A stretch of DNA of 64,000 nucleotides, from NCBI GenBank assembly GCA_934667095.1, contig CAKULE010000003.1:1-64000 (forward strand), written 5' to 3'. Shown piece by piece: positions 9,453 through 18,285 of this stretch. The notes under the pieces were generated by a model. The model made no database searches and had not been told where the DNA came from. It saw only the letters and a list, made by a program, of their open reading frames with translations. A program made the position numbers and the translations under genes. Source of the stretch: an uncultured Oscillospiraceae bacterium (GTDB lineage: Bacteria; Bacillota; Clostridia; Oscillospirales; Oscillospiraceae). Within the stretch, counting starts at the first letter, position 1, and each line of letters opens with the position of its first letter.

Positions 9453-9518
9453 GATACGGCCCATCTTCCCAAATATGGTTTGCATTTCCCTCCCCGCCGC
9501 AGTAAAATGAGGCTAACT

Positions 9519-9585
9519 GTACCTGCCTGCAAAATTATTTTGCGAGGTACATTGACACACGAGGTATTGTGTATTATTATGTACC
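9519..9585 (+). promoter_or_regulatory. Inverted-repeat cluster around the tldD promoter (candidate operator)
   Basis: GTACCT (9519-9524) and AGGTAC (9545-9550) flank an inner palindrome GCAAAATTATTTTGC (9529-9543), directly upstream of the -35. GGTACAT (9546-9552) also pairs with ATGTACC (9579-9585), bracketing the whole promoter core. Such symmetry suggests a dimeric regulator; the divergent XRE protein is the obvious candidate. Confidence 0.5.
9552..9580 (+). promoter_or_regulatory. Promoter of tldD-tldE
   Basis: TTGACA (9552-9557), 17-bp spacer, TATTAT (9575-9580), a near-consensus sigma-A promoter. Initiation near 9587 gives a leader of about 48 nt. Confidence 0.8.
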
Positions 9586-9634
9586 CAACAGTTCCCGGCG
9601 GCCTCCGCCGGAATGGAAAGGAACGATGTGACAC

Positions 9635-11014
9635 ATGATCGCAAAAGAGATCTGCCAGCGGGTGCTCCAGGCGGCGGCCGCCACCGGCGCGGACTACGCG
9701 GAGCTCTTCGTGGAGCACACCAATCACCACGACATCTCCATGCTGGACAGTAAGGTCAACAACATCACGGACACCGTGATCGCCGGCGCGGCCGTGCGGG
9801 TGTACAAGGGCCTGCGGGCCGTGATGGCCACCACCGTGGACACCACCGAGGCCGGCCTCATCCGCTGCGCCAAGCAGGCGGCCGACGCCCTGGGCGAAGG
9901 CAAGGCCGAACTGGATATCCGCCTGAACGAGCGGCTGTTCGGCGATATCCACCCCATTAAGGTGGTGCCCGCCGGCGTGTCCAACGCGGAGAAGATCGCC
10001 GTGCTGAAGGAAGGCTACTTCGCCGCCCGGGACTACCACGACAGCATCAAGCAGGTCACCGGCACCCTGCTGGACGTGGACCACAATATCCTCATCGCCA
10101 ACACCGAGGGCGTCTACGCTCAGGACCGCCAGATCCGCACCCGCATCGGCATCTCCGCCGTGGCGGAGATGGACGGCGAGGCCCAGACCGGCTTCTTCGG
10201 CCCCGGCCGCCGCATGGGCATGGAGATGTTTGACGAGATCGACCCCAAGGAGGTGGGCCTCCACGCAGCGAAGCAGGCGGTGGTCATGGCGGGCGCCAGG
10301 TATTGCCCCGCGGGCGTGATGCCCGTGGCCATCGGCAACGGCTTCGGCGGCGTCATCTTCCATGAGGCCTGCGGCCACTCTCTGGAGGCCAGCGCCGTGG
10401 CCTACGGCCAGTCCCAGTTCGTTGGCAAGCTGGGCCAGAAGATCGCCAACGAGAAGGTCACCGCCATTGACGACGCCACCATCCCCAACGCCTGGGGCTC
10501 CATCAACATCGACGACGAGGGCACCCCCGCCCAGCGGAAGGTTCTCATCGAGAAGGGCGTCCTCAAGTCCTATATGATCGACAAGTTCAACGGCCGGCGC
10601 ATGGGCATGCCCTCCACCGGCAGCTCCCGCCGCCAGAGCTATTCCTTCACTCCCACCTCCCGCATGAGCAACACCTATATCGCCGAGGGCACCGACAAGA
10701 ACGAGGACATCATCGCCTCCATGGAGTACGGCCTCTTCGCCAAGGACATGGGCGGCGGCTCCGTGAACCCCACCACCGGCGAGTTCAACTTCGCCGTGAA
10801 CGAGGGCTATCTGGTGCGCAACGGCAAGATCTGCGAGCCCGTCCGGGGCGCCAGCCTGGTGGGCAAGGGCTCTGATATCATCATGGACATCGACATGGTG
10901 GGCACCGGGCTGGATCTGGGCACCGGCATGTGCGGCTCCTCCAGCGGTTCCATCCCCACCACCGTGGGCCAGCCCCTCATTCGGGTGTCCCACATCACCG
11001 TCGGCGGACGCTAA
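9635..11014 (+). CDS. tldD: Metalloprotease TldD
   Basis: The catalytic subunit of the TldD/TldE heterodimeric peptidase, which degrades unfolded peptides and in some bacteria matures peptide natural products. At 459 residues it has the normal length. The zinc-binding HExxxH motif is visible as HEACGH at residues 243-248, in the conserved context GGVIFHEACGHSLEA, and the C-terminal glycine-rich strands (MVGTGLDLGTGMCG) are typical. The ATG at 9635 has AAGGAACG about 10 nt upstream; the ATG at 9626 is followed at once by a stop. The partner gene starts 15 bp downstream. No peptide precursor gene was seen nearby, so a general proteolytic role is most likely. Confidence 0.95.
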   Translation: MIAKEICQRVLQAAAATGADYAELFVEHTNHHDISMLDSKVNNITDTVIAGAAVRVYKGLRAVMATTVDTTEAGLIRCAKQAADALGEGKAELDIRLNERLFGDIHPIKVVPAGVSNAEKIAVLKEGYFAARDYHDSIKQVTGTLLDVDHNILIANTEGVYAQDRQIRTRIGISAVAEMDGEAQTGFFGPGRRMGMEMFDEIDPKEVGLHAAKQAVVMAGARYCPAGVMPVAIGNGFGGVIFHEACGHSLEASAVAYGQSQFVGKLGQKIANEKVTAIDDATIPNAWGSINIDDEGTPAQRKVLIEKGVLKSYMIDKFNGRRMGMPSTGSSRRQSYSFTPTSRMSNTYIAEGTDKNEDIIASMEYGLFAKDMGGGSVNPTTGEFNFAVNEGYLVRNGKICEPVRGASLVGKGSDIIMDIDMVGTGLDLGTGMCGSSSGSIPTTVGQPLIRVSHITVGGR

Positions 11015-11029
11015 GGGAGGTCACACACT

Positions 11030-12379
11030 ATGGATTATCAGTCTTTCAAGCAGGCGGTCATCGAGCGGGCCAAGGCGCTGGGCATCGCCGAGTATGAGCT
11101 CTACTATTCCTCCAGCTCCGACACCTCTGTGGAGGTGTTCCAGCACGAGGTCAAGGGATTTTCCTCCGGTCTGTCCGGCGGCGTGTGCTTCCGCTGCATC
11201 GTGAACGGCAGGATGGGCTACGCCTCCACACAGGCCCTCACCGCCGAGGAGGCCGCCGCCATCGTGGACCGGGCCGCCGCCAACGCCGAGGTGCTGGAGG
11301 CGGACGAGCCCGTGTTCCTCTGCGAGGGCGGCATGGAGTATGAGAAGCTGGAGCGGGAGACCGCTCCGCTGCCCGCCACCGACGCCCTCATCGCCAAGAC
11401 GCTGGAGCTGCAGGACAAGCTGTACGCCGCCGACCCCGCCGTCATCGACGGCACCGAGAGTCAGGGACTCAGCATCCACAGCGAGACGGCCATCTACAAC
11501 TCCAAGGGTCTGGACTTGTACCGCGCCGACGATCTGGTGGGCGTGGTGGCCGCCGCCGTGGTCAGCGACGGGCAGGAGATGGCTAACGCCTTCGAGATCA
11601 AGCTGTCCCCGCTGGACAAGCTGGATCTGGACGCCGTGGCCGGCAAGACCGTGGCCAAGGCCAAGCGCAAGCTTGGCGGCAATGTGCCCGATACCGCCCA
11701 GTGCCCCGTGGTCTTCTCCCCGGACGCCATGTCCGACCTGCTCAGCGTGTTCTCCGCCATCTTCTCCTCTGAGAACACCCAGAAGGGCCTGTCCCGGCTG
11801 GACGGCAAGGAGGGCGAGGTCATCGCCGCCCCCTGCGTCACGCTGGTGGACGACCCCTTCTATCCCGAGAACCCCTGCGCCGCCAGCTTCGATGACGAGG
11901 GCTATCCCACCCATAAGAAGAACGTCATTGAGAATGGCCGCCTCAACACCCTGCTGTACAACCTGAAGACCGCCGCCGTGGCGGGCAAGACCTCCACGGG
12001 CAACGGCTCCAAGGCCGGGTACACCGCGTCGGTGAACGTGAGCCCCTTCACCATGTATCTGGCCCCCGGCCAACTGACCGAGGAAGATCTGGCGGCCCAG
12101 GCAGGCAACGGCGTGTATATCGACTCCGTCACCGGCCTCCACGCCGGGGCCTCCGCCGTCTCCGGTGACTTCTCCCTGCAGAGCGCGGGCTTCCTCATCA
12201 AGGACGGCAAGAAGACCGACGAGTATGTGAAGTCTTTCACCGTGGCCGGCAACTTCTACGACCTGCTGAAGAACATCACCGCCCTCAGCAATCAGGTGGT
12301 CCTGCCCACCGCGCTGGGCTCCACTGCCTTCGCCTCCCCCTCCGTGCTGGTGGAGGGCCTATCCATCGCCGGCAAGTAA
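11030..12379 (+). CDS. pmbA: TldE/PmbA, non-catalytic partner of TldD
   Basis: A 449-residue member of the TldD/PmbA family that lacks HExxxH, as expected for the TldE subunit that shapes the substrate tunnel of the heterodimer. Family features include the N-terminal ELYYSSSSDTSVEVFQHEVK strand region and the C-terminal GDFSLQSAGFLIKDGK segment. GGAGG lies 9-10 nt before the ATG, and the gene follows tldD by 15 bp. A terminator closes the two-gene operon. The pairing with tldD makes the call secure. Confidence 0.93.
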   Translation: MDYQSFKQAVIERAKALGIAEYELYYSSSSDTSVEVFQHEVKGFSSGLSGGVCFRCIVNGRMGYASTQALTAEEAAAIVDRAAANAEVLEADEPVFLCEGGMEYEKLERETAPLPATDALIAKTLELQDKLYAADPAVIDGTESQGLSIHSETAIYNSKGLDLYRADDLVGVVAAAVVSDGQEMANAFEIKLSPLDKLDLDAVAGKTVAKAKRKLGGNVPDTAQCPVVFSPDAMSDLLSVFSAIFSSENTQKGLSRLDGKEGEVIAAPCVTLVDDPFYPENPCAASFDDEGYPTHKKNVIENGRLNTLLYNLKTAAVAGKTSTGNGSKAGYTASVNVSPFTMYLAPGQLTEEDLAAQAGNGVYIDSVTGLHAGASAVSGDFSLQSAGFLIKDGKKTDEYVKSFTVAGNFYDLLKNITALSNQVVLPTALGSTAFASPSVLVEGLSIAGK

Positions 12380-12393
12380 AGCTGCACCAGATC

Positions 12394-12425
12394 AAAAGCG
12401 GTCCCGCTGGAGCGGGGCCGCTTTT
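12394..12425 (+). terminator. Terminator of the tldD-tldE operon
   Basis: Stem AAAAGCGGTCCCGCT / AGCGGGGCCGCTTTT followed by TTTTCTGCT, 15 bp after the tldE stop codon. Confidence 0.85.
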
Positions 12426-12438
12426 CTGCTCCCCTCCG

Positions 12439-12468
12439 TTGACGATAGGGCCGGGACGGGTGTATAAT
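12439..12468 (+). promoter_or_regulatory. Promoter of the dtd-mutL-kinase operon
   Basis: TTGACG (12439-12444), 18 bp, TATAAT (12463-12468). The predicted start of transcription near 12475 excludes an in-frame ATG at 12467 and supports translation from 12503. Confidence 0.8.
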
Positions 12469-12502
12469 GAATTATTCTACTGAAATGATAGGAAGTGTTT
12501 CC

Positions 12503-12940
12503 ATGCGCGCAGTGGTGACCCGGGTAAAGAACGCCCGGGTGGAGATCGACAGCCGGGTGAACGGCGAAATCGGTCAGGGCTTTCTGGTGCTGCTTGGGGT
12601 CGGCCCCAACGACACGGAGACCACCGCCGACAAGATGGCCGACAAGGTCTGCGGTCTGAGGGTCTTTGAGGACGGGGCCGGCAAGATGAACCTGAATCTG
12701 GAGACCGTGGGGGGTGCCCTGCTGGTGGTGAGCCAGTTCACCCTCTATGCCGACACCGCCAAGCGCCGCCCGGGCTTCACCGGTGCGGCCAGGCCGGAGC
12801 TGGCCATCTCCCTGTACGAACGGTTCATGGCCCAGTGCCGGGCGCGGGGCTTCGAGGTGCAGCACGGGGAGTTCGGTGCGGACATGCAGGTCTTTTCCCG
12901 GAACGACGGCCCCGTTACCATTTTGCTGGACATGGAATGA
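12503..12940 (+). CDS. dtd: D-aminoacyl-tRNA deacylase
   Basis: A 145-residue cytoplasmic enzyme that hydrolyses D-amino acids mischarged onto tRNA. It has the family signature SQFTLYADTAKRRPGF (active-site strand) and the C-terminal N-x-G-P-V-T motif as NDGPVTILLD. The start at 12503 (MRAVVTRV) fits the family length and has AGGAAG upstream; an upstream ATG overlaps the -10 box. It is followed after 19 bp by mutL, giving an operon of quality-control functions. Dtd more often neighbours relA, so this linkage is lineage-specific. Confidence 0.94.
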   Translation: MRAVVTRVKNARVEIDSRVNGEIGQGFLVLLGVGPNDTETTADKMADKVCGLRVFEDGAGKMNLNLETVGGALLVVSQFTLYADTAKRRPGFTGAARPELAISLYERFMAQCRARGFEVQHGEFGADMQVFSRNDGPVTILLDME

Positions 12941-12959
12941 CATGAGGTAAGGAGAAAGC

Positions 12960-14936
12960 ATGGCAATCATCAAGCAACTGGACCCCCATGTGGCGGACCT
13001 CATCGCCGCCGGCGAGGTGGTGGAGCGCCCCGCCTCCGTAGTGAAGGAGCTGATGGAGAACTCCATCGACGCCGGGGCCTCCGCTCTGACGGTGGAGATC
13101 GCCCACGGCGGCATGACCCTCATCCGGGTGACGGACGACGGCTGCGGCATCCCTGTCGATCAGGCCGCCACCGCCTTCCTGCGGCACGCCACGTCCAAAA
13201 TTTCCAACGAGTACGACCTGGAGGCCATCGGCACCCTAGGCTTCCGGGGGGAGGCTCTGGCCGCCATCTCCGCCGTGTCCCGGGTGGAGCTGCTCACCCG
13301 CCCCACCGGGAAGGAGCTGGGCTGCGCCCTCTCTCTGGAGGGGGGCAAGGTGGTCAATCAGGAGGAGGCCGGATGCCCCGCCGGCACCACCATGCTGGTG
13401 CGGGACCTGTTCTTCAACACCCCCGCCCGGCAGAAATTTATGAAGAAGGACGCGGCGGAGGGTGCGGCGGTGTTCGCCGTGGTCCAGCGCATCGCCCTGT
13501 CCCACCCGGAACTGTCGGTCAGATTTATCCGGGATGGCCGGCAGGAGCTGCTCACCCCCGGGGATGGCCAGCTGAAAAGCGCCGTCTACGCCGTCATGGG
13601 GCGGGACATCGCGCTGGGCTTCCTGCCGGTGTCCGGCTCTGGACAGGGGATGAGCGTGAGCGGCTTCGCCTCGCTGCCCGCCTGCTGCCGGGGCAGCCGG
13701 GGCTGGCAGCACTTCTTCGTCAACGGCCGGTACATCAAAAGCCGCACCATGATGGCCGCCCTGGAGGAAGCCTACAAGAACCAGCGGATGGTGGGCCGCT
13801 TCCCCGGCTGCGTGCTCCATCTTACTGTGCGGCCCAACGAGGTGGACGTGAACGTCCACCCCACCAAGACCGAGGTGAAGTTCCAGAACGAGCAGCAGGT
13901 GTTTTCCACCGTGTACTACGCGGTGCTCTCCGCCCTGAACGGGGACCGCACCCGCCCGCAGGCGGTGCTGCCCGGCGTGCGGGCGCAGGATACCGTCACC
14001 CCTAACCAGACCTCCCTCAGCCTTCACGACTCCGCCGCCCCGGTGTTTGCCCCGGCGGAGAAGTTCGTGACCCCGCCCGTCTCCCGACCGGAGCCCGAAT
14101 CTCAGCCGGCCCCTGTCCGTCCCTTCCAGCGGGCGGAGACCCTGCCGGCCAAGGGCCCCATGCGTCCCGCGGTGACGCAGGCGCCCGCCCCAACTCCCGC
14201 GTCCGTTCCGCCCCGGCCCCAGTCGGCCCCGGAACAGGTACCGCCCCCGGCCGCCCCTGTGGGATCCACTCCCGCACGGGAGCCCGAGCCCATCGCTCCG
14301 CCCCCGACCCCTGCGGCCGAAACGGAGCCTGTCACCGCGCCCCAGCCCGCACCGGCCGCGGCATCGCCCGCGGAGCCCTGGCAGGTCCGGGGTGAGCTGT
14401 TCCACACCTATGTGATGGTAGAGCAGGGGGAGAAGGTGCTCCTCATCGACAAGCACGCCGCCCACGAGCGGATGAATTTTGACCGCCTGAAGGCGGCAGA
14501 CTATCAACCGATGGTGCAGGAGCTGCTGGTGCCCGTGACCTTCACTCCCGCGCCAGAGGACCGGGCCGTCCTGCTGGAGCAGGCCGGCCTGCTGGGCCGC
14601 TTCGGCTTTGACGTGGAGGAGTTCGGCTCCGCCGCGCTGGCGGTGCGCTCCGCCCCGGACTATCTGGGCTCCGGCGACATCGAGCCCGCGCTGCTGGAGC
14701 TGGCCCGGCGCATCCGGGTCACCGGCAGCGCGGACCCCTCTGCGGCCCGGGACGAGCTGATGCACACCATGGCCTGCAAAGCGGCCATTAAGGGCGGGCA
14801 GAAAAACGGCCCCGCCGAGCTGGAAGAGGTGTCCCGCATGGTGCTGGAGGGTGGCGTGAAATACTGCCCCCACGGCCGGCCTGTGGCCATTGAGCTCACC
14901 CGCGCCCAGCTGGAAAAGCAATTCAAACGCGTCTGA
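12960..14936 (+). CDS. mutL: DNA mismatch repair protein MutL
   Basis: This 658-residue protein couples MutS mismatch recognition to strand incision. The N-terminal GHKL ATPase shows motif I (ELMENSIDAGA), DDGCGIP and LGFRGEALAAI. A Pro/Ala-rich linker spans about residues 370-470. The C-terminal dimerisation/endonuclease domain has D497-K-H-A-A-H-E, a variant of DQHAxxE, then ACKAAIKGG and CPHGRP with C636, so it is of the nicking type found in bacteria lacking MutH. The last acidic residue of the first motif is Asp rather than the more common Glu. GGAG lies 7 nt before the ATG. MutS, which usually precedes mutL, is absent here, and miaA, often next to mutL, is 45 kb away. Confidence 0.95.
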   Translation: MAIIKQLDPHVADLIAAGEVVERPASVVKELMENSIDAGASALTVEIAHGGMTLIRVTDDGCGIPVDQAATAFLRHATSKISNEYDLEAIGTLGFRGEALAAISAVSRVELLTRPTGKELGCALSLEGGKVVNQEEAGCPAGTTMLVRDLFFNTPARQKFMKKDAAEGAAVFAVVQRIALSHPELSVRFIRDGRQELLTPGDGQLKSAVYAVMGRDIALGFLPVSGSGQGMSVSGFASLPACCRGSRGWQHFFVNGRYIKSRTMMAALEEAYKNQRMVGRFPGCVLHLTVRPNEVDVNVHPTKTEVKFQNEQQVFSTVYYAVLSALNGDRTRPQAVLPGVRAQDTVTPNQTSLSLHDSAAPVFAPAEKFVTPPVSRPEPESQPAPVRPFQRAETLPAKGPMRPAVTQAPAPTPASVPPRPQSAPEQVPPPAAPVGSTPAREPEPIAPPPTPAAETEPVTAPQPAPAAASPAEPWQVRGELFHTYVMVEQGEKVLLIDKHAAHERMNFDRLKAADYQPMVQELLVPVTFTPAPEDRAVLLEQAGLLGRFGFDVEEFGSAALAVRSAPDYLGSGDIEPALLELARRIRVTGSADPSAARDELMHTMACKAAIKGGQKNGPAELEEVSRMVLEGGVKYCPHGRPVAIELTRAQLEKQFKRV

Positions 14937-14952
14937 CCACAGGAGGTAATCT

Positions 14953-15870
14953 ATGGCCTATCAGCTCAATGACATCAACACCGCCGTCCGCCGGGACCCG
15001 GTAGGCTTCATGCAGGAGTGCGACGCCCGGTTCCAGCAGAAGGTAGAGGCCGCGGCGGACCTGATCGTCAGCCGCATGAAGGACAGCCCCGTGATCCTGC
15101 TGTCTGGGCCCTCCGGTTCCGGCAAAACCACCACCGCCCAGAAGATCGAGCACGTGCTGGACTGCCGCGGCGTGGAGACCCACACCATTTCCATGGACGA
15201 CTATTTTCTCACCGTAGACCCCAGGACCGCCCCCCGCACGCCGGAGGGCACCATTGATCTGGAATCCCCCGATATGCTGGACATGAAGCTGCTGGACGAG
15301 CACTTCACCAAGCTCAGCCGGGGGGATGCGGTGCTGGTGCCTCACTTTGAGTTCGCCCGCCAGATGCGCAACGACAGCGAGGGCCGCCTGCTGAAGCTGG
15401 GGAAGAACGAACTGGCCATCTTTGAGGGCATCCATGCCCTGAACACCGAGATCACCCGCCGCCATCCGGAGGCCACCCGGGTGTATATCTCCGCCCGCAG
15501 CAATATCATGGACGGGGAGGGACTGTGCTTCAAGGGCACGTGGATGCGGCTGGCCCGCCGGGCGGTGCGGGACTATAACTTCCGCGGCACCGATGTGGCC
15601 CGCACACTGGACCTTTGGGACAACGTCCGCCGGGGCGAAAAGCTCTATATCTCCCCCTACAAGAACACCGCCCACCTGATGTTCGATTCCTCTCTGCCCT
15701 ACGAAGTGTCCGTCATGGCCAGCTACGCCAAGCCCATGATGGCCGCCCTGCCGGAGGAGAACATGCGCCGCCACGAGCTGATGGATCTGGTGGCCTCCTT
15801 TGACAAGTTTGAGCCTATCGACCCCAGGACCGTGCCTGCCGGGTCCCTGCTGCACGAATTCATCGGATAA
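14953..15870 (+). CDS. Uridine kinase-like P-loop nucleoside kinase
   Basis: A 305-residue protein with Walker A GPSGSGKTT near residue 55, followed by the SMDDYF element and IFEGIHAL, both characteristic of the uridine kinase/phosphoribulokinase superfamily. It phosphorylates a nucleoside or a related small molecule; the substrate is not readable from sequence. It is longer than Udk (about 210 residues), with an N-terminal extension of about 45 residues and a C-terminal extension. AGGAGG lies 6 nt before the ATG, 16 bp after mutL, so it is the last gene of the dtd-mutL operon before a strong terminator. Confidence 0.85.
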   Translation: MAYQLNDINTAVRRDPVGFMQECDARFQQKVEAAADLIVSRMKDSPVILLSGPSGSGKTTTAQKIEHVLDCRGVETHTISMDDYFLTVDPRTAPRTPEGTIDLESPDMLDMKLLDEHFTKLSRGDAVLVPHFEFARQMRNDSEGRLLKLGKNELAIFEGIHALNTEITRRHPEATRVYISARSNIMDGEGLCFKGTWMRLARRAVRDYNFRGTDVARTLDLWDNVRRGEKLYISPYKNTAHLMFDSSLPYEVSVMASYAKPMMAALPEENMRRHELMDLVASFDKFEPIDPRTVPAGSLLHEFIG

Positions 15871-15908
15871 AAAGGACCGGGAGCGCCTTGTGGCGCTCCC
15901 GGTCCTTT
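15871..15908 (+). terminator. Bidirectional terminator between the kinase gene and proS
   Basis: A 17-bp perfect stem (AAAGGACCGGGAGCGCC and its complement) with a 4-nt loop, with A/T tracts on both sides, placed between two converging genes. Confidence 0.9.
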
Positions 15909-15954
15909 CTAAATCCGCCCCCGCTGCAAAAGCCAGGTGGCGGATCATTTTTTC

Positions 15955-17397
15955 TCAGTAGGCCACGCCCCAGTAGATCATCTTGTCCGCGGGCTTGCCG
16001 CAGCAGGCGCACACGTCGCCCAGATGCTCCTGCTTCAGGGGCTGGCAGCGGGAGGACATGCCGGCCTTCTCCTTCATGGCCAGCTCGCACTCCAGGCTGC
16101 CGCACCACATGGTCTTGATGAATCCGCCCTTCTCCTCCTGAACGGCCTTGGCCTCCTCCAGAGAGGATGCGGCGTAGGTGTGGGTCTCCAGATTCTCCTT
16201 GGCCTTGGCGTAGAGGTTATCGTGGATGTCGTCCAACAGCCTGGCCACGGTGTCCTCGATACCGTCCAGAGAGGTAAAGAGCTTCTCGCCGTTGTCCCGG
16301 CGGACCAGCACGCACTGGTTCTTCTCCATGTCCTTGGGGCCCAGCTCCAGCCGCAGGGGCACGCCCTTCATCTCGTACTCGGAGAACTTCCAGCCGGGGG
16401 AGTTCTCGCTGGCGTCCATCTTTACCCGCAGGCCGGCGGCGGTCAGGCGGGCCTTGACAGCCTCGTTGGCCTCAATGACGCCCTCCTTGTGCTGGGCTAC
16501 GGGAATGACCACCACCTGAATGGGGGCGATGCGGGGAGGCAGCACCAGACCGTTGTTGTCGCCGTGGGTCATGATGACTGCGCCGATCATCCGGGTGGTG
16601 GAGCCCCAGGAGGTCTGGAAGGGATACTGGGGCTTGTTGTCCCGGCCGGTAAAGGTCACATCATAGGCCCGGGAGAACTTGTCGCCGAAGTAGTGGCTGG
16701 TGGCGCCCTGAAGGGCCTTGTGGTCCTTCATCATGCACTCCACGGTGTAGGTGGCCTCGGCCCCGGCGAACTTCTCCTTCTCTGTCTTGCGGCCGCGGAC
16801 CACAGGGATGGCCAGCACGTTCTCGAAGAAGTCGGCGTAGCAGTTCAGCTGCTGCTCGGTCTCGGCTCTGGCCTCCTCGGCGGTCTCGTGAATGGTGTGG
16901 CCCTCCTGCCACCAGAACTCGCGGCTGCGGAGGAAGGGCCGGGTGGTCTTCTCCCAGCGGATGACGGAGCACCACTGGTTGTACAGCATGGGCAGCTGAC
17001 GGTAGGTCTGGAGGATATTGTGCCAGTGATCACAGAACATGGTCTCGGAGGTGGGGCGGAAGGCCAGACGCTCCTCCAGCTTTTCGCTGCCGCCCTCGGT
17101 GACCCAAGCCACCTCGGGGGCGAAGCCGTTGACCAGCTCGCCCTCCTTCTTCAGCAGGCTCTCGGGAATGAGGACAGGCATGGCCACGTTCTCATGGCCG
17201 GTCTTTTTGAACTCGGCGTCCATCAGCCGCTGGATGTTCTCCCAGATGGCGTAGCCATAGGGCCGCAGGATGGTAAAGCCCTTTACGCTGGCGTACTCTA
17301 CCAACTCCGCCTTGCGGCAGATGTCGGTATACCACTGGGCAAAATCCTGCTCCATGTCGGTGATCTGGGTCACCTGCTTGTTTTTTTCCTGTGCCAT
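15955..17397 (-). CDS. proS: Prolyl-tRNA synthetase, archaeal/eukaryotic type
   Basis: A class II aminoacyl-tRNA synthetase charging tRNA-Pro. It is the 480-residue form without the bacterial INS editing domain. Motif 2 is seen in QWCSVIRWEKTTRPFLRSRE and motif 3 in the region around LRLELGPKD. The C-terminal zinc-type domain has the Cys set MWCGSLECE, SSRC and CACCGK and ends with a Tyr (WGVAY), as in archaeal-type enzymes. The start at 17397 has GAAGGGAAAGAG upstream; the TTG 21 bp before it is part of the leader. It lies 17 bp after the GntR regulator gene, so the two are likely co-transcribed. Because this type lacks INS editing, Ala-tRNA-Pro clearance would need a separate factor. Confidence 0.95.
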   Translation of the reverse strand: MAQEKNKQVTQITDMEQDFAQWYTDICRKAELVEYASVKGFTILRPYGYAIWENIQRLMDAEFKKTGHENVAMPVLIPESLLKKEGELVNGFAPEVAWVTEGGSEKLEERLAFRPTSETMFCDHWHNILQTYRQLPMLYNQWCSVIRWEKTTRPFLRSREFWWQEGHTIHETAEEARAETEQQLNCYADFFENVLAIPVVRGRKTEKEKFAGAEATYTVECMMKDHKALQGATSHYFGDKFSRAYDVTFTGRDNKPQYPFQTSWGSTTRMIGAVIMTHGDNNGLVLPPRIAPIQVVVIPVAQHKEGVIEANEAVKARLTAAGLRVKMDASENSPGWKFSEYEMKGVPLRLELGPKDMEKNQCVLVRRDNGEKLFTSLDGIEDTVARLLDDIHDNLYAKAKENLETHTYAASSLEEAKAVQEEKGGFIKTMWCGSLECELAMKEKAGMSSRCQPLKQEHLGDVCACCGKPADKMIYWGVAY

Positions 17398-17414
17398 AGT
17401 TTCTCTTTCCCTTC

Positions 17415-18080
17415 TCAATTGAAAGCTCGTGTTTCTGTCTGCAGGCTGCGGATGACGGTCTGCTCCATGCGCTTGGCGTTATCCCGGATGGCGGCGCAGA
17501 CCTTGTCTGCGTCCCCCTGCTCTGTGCCATCGATCACCCTGCGGAAGTCCGCCGCGTCCTGCGCCACATCCGGCCCCATCCGGGCGTACAGGTGGCGCAG
17601 CAGCAGCTGCTGTCCCTGAAAGGACAGCAGGCTGCGGACCAGCCGGCGGTTGCCGGAGTGGTCGTAGAACACCTTGATGATGTGGGACACGGCGTCCGCC
17701 TGCTCGCAGGGGTCCTGCGCGGCCTCGAACCGGGCCAGCTCCCGCCGGAGCTCGCCGGCCATCTCCACCCGGTCGGCCTGACCGCTCAGCGCCAGCTGGG
17801 CCGCGGCGCAGTGGAGGGTGGAGCCCAGCTGCTGGATCTCCTCCACATCCCGGGGCTCCAGCATGAGCACCCGTGCGCCCACATTGTTCTCATAGGTGAT
17901 GAGCCCCTCCTGCTGAAGGCGGTTGATGGCCTCCCGGATGGGCGTGCAGCTGACCCCGAGGGTGTCCTGCAGCTCGTTGACGTTGATCCTGCTGCCCAGG
18001 GGAAGCTGGAGCGTAATGATATCGTTCCGCAGGCGGGCGTAGACCTGGTCCACCAGGGATTGCTTTTGGATGGCTGCCAT
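17415..18080 (-). CDS. GntR-family (FadR/FCD) transcriptional regulator
   Basis: A 221-residue DNA-binding protein. The N-terminal winged helix is at about residues 8-72 (LVDQVYARLRNDIITLQLPLGS and GVSCTPIREAINRLQQEGL). The C-terminal all-helical FCD-type ligand domain has the conserved HIIKVFYDHSGNRRL segment with metal/ligand histidines. The effector is not evident; FCD regulators usually bind organic or amino acids. GGAGG lies about 11 nt before the ATG at 18080. It is upstream of proS in the same direction, so it may also affect proS expression by co-transcription. Confidence 0.88.
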   Translation of the reverse strand: MAAIQKQSLVDQVYARLRNDIITLQLPLGSRINVNELQDTLGVSCTPIREAINRLQQEGLITYENNVGARVLMLEPRDVEEIQQLGSTLHCAAAQLALSGQADRVEMAGELRRELARFEAAQDPCEQADAVSHIIKVFYDHSGNRRLVRSLLSFQGQQLLLRHLYARMGPDVAQDAADFRRVIDGTEQGDADKVCAAIRDNAKRMEQTVIRSLQTETRAFN

Positions 18081-18116
18081 AGGTGGGAAACCTCCGAATC
18101 TCACTTTTTGCAATAA

Positions 18117-18145
18117 ATAATACCAGAAACCGCGGCCGCTTGCAA
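18117..18145 (-). promoter_or_regulatory. Promoter of the gntR-proS unit
   Basis: Minus strand: TTGCAA (18140-18145), 17 bp, TATTAT (18117-18122), about 35 nt before the start codon. Confidence 0.65.
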
Positions 18146-18251
18146 CAGGAATTTCCGGGACCGGGCTGCAGTCGGCCGCCCGGAATTTTCGGAAGATCGA
18201 CGGCAAAGTTCCCCTTGACCGGAGTTATGTTCACCTTCAACACAGTCGATC

Positions 18252-18285
18252 CGTATGTGGAAAACTTTGTTGAAGCTGTGGAAAC
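18252..18285 (-). other. Paired DnaA-box-like motif, copy 1
   Basis: On the plus strand TGTGGAAAA (18256-18264) and TGTGGAAAC (18277-18285) are direct repeats 21 bp apart. On the minus strand they read TTTCCACA ... TTTTCCACA, each one or two changes from the DnaA box TTATCCACA. A closely similar pair occurs at 47422-47451 in the other orientation. Confidence 0.5.

Noticed and set aside
9425..10993. 522-codon open frame opposite tldD
   Set aside because: No domain or ribosome site; TldD with HExxxH is on the other strand, and this frame runs through the tldD promoter.
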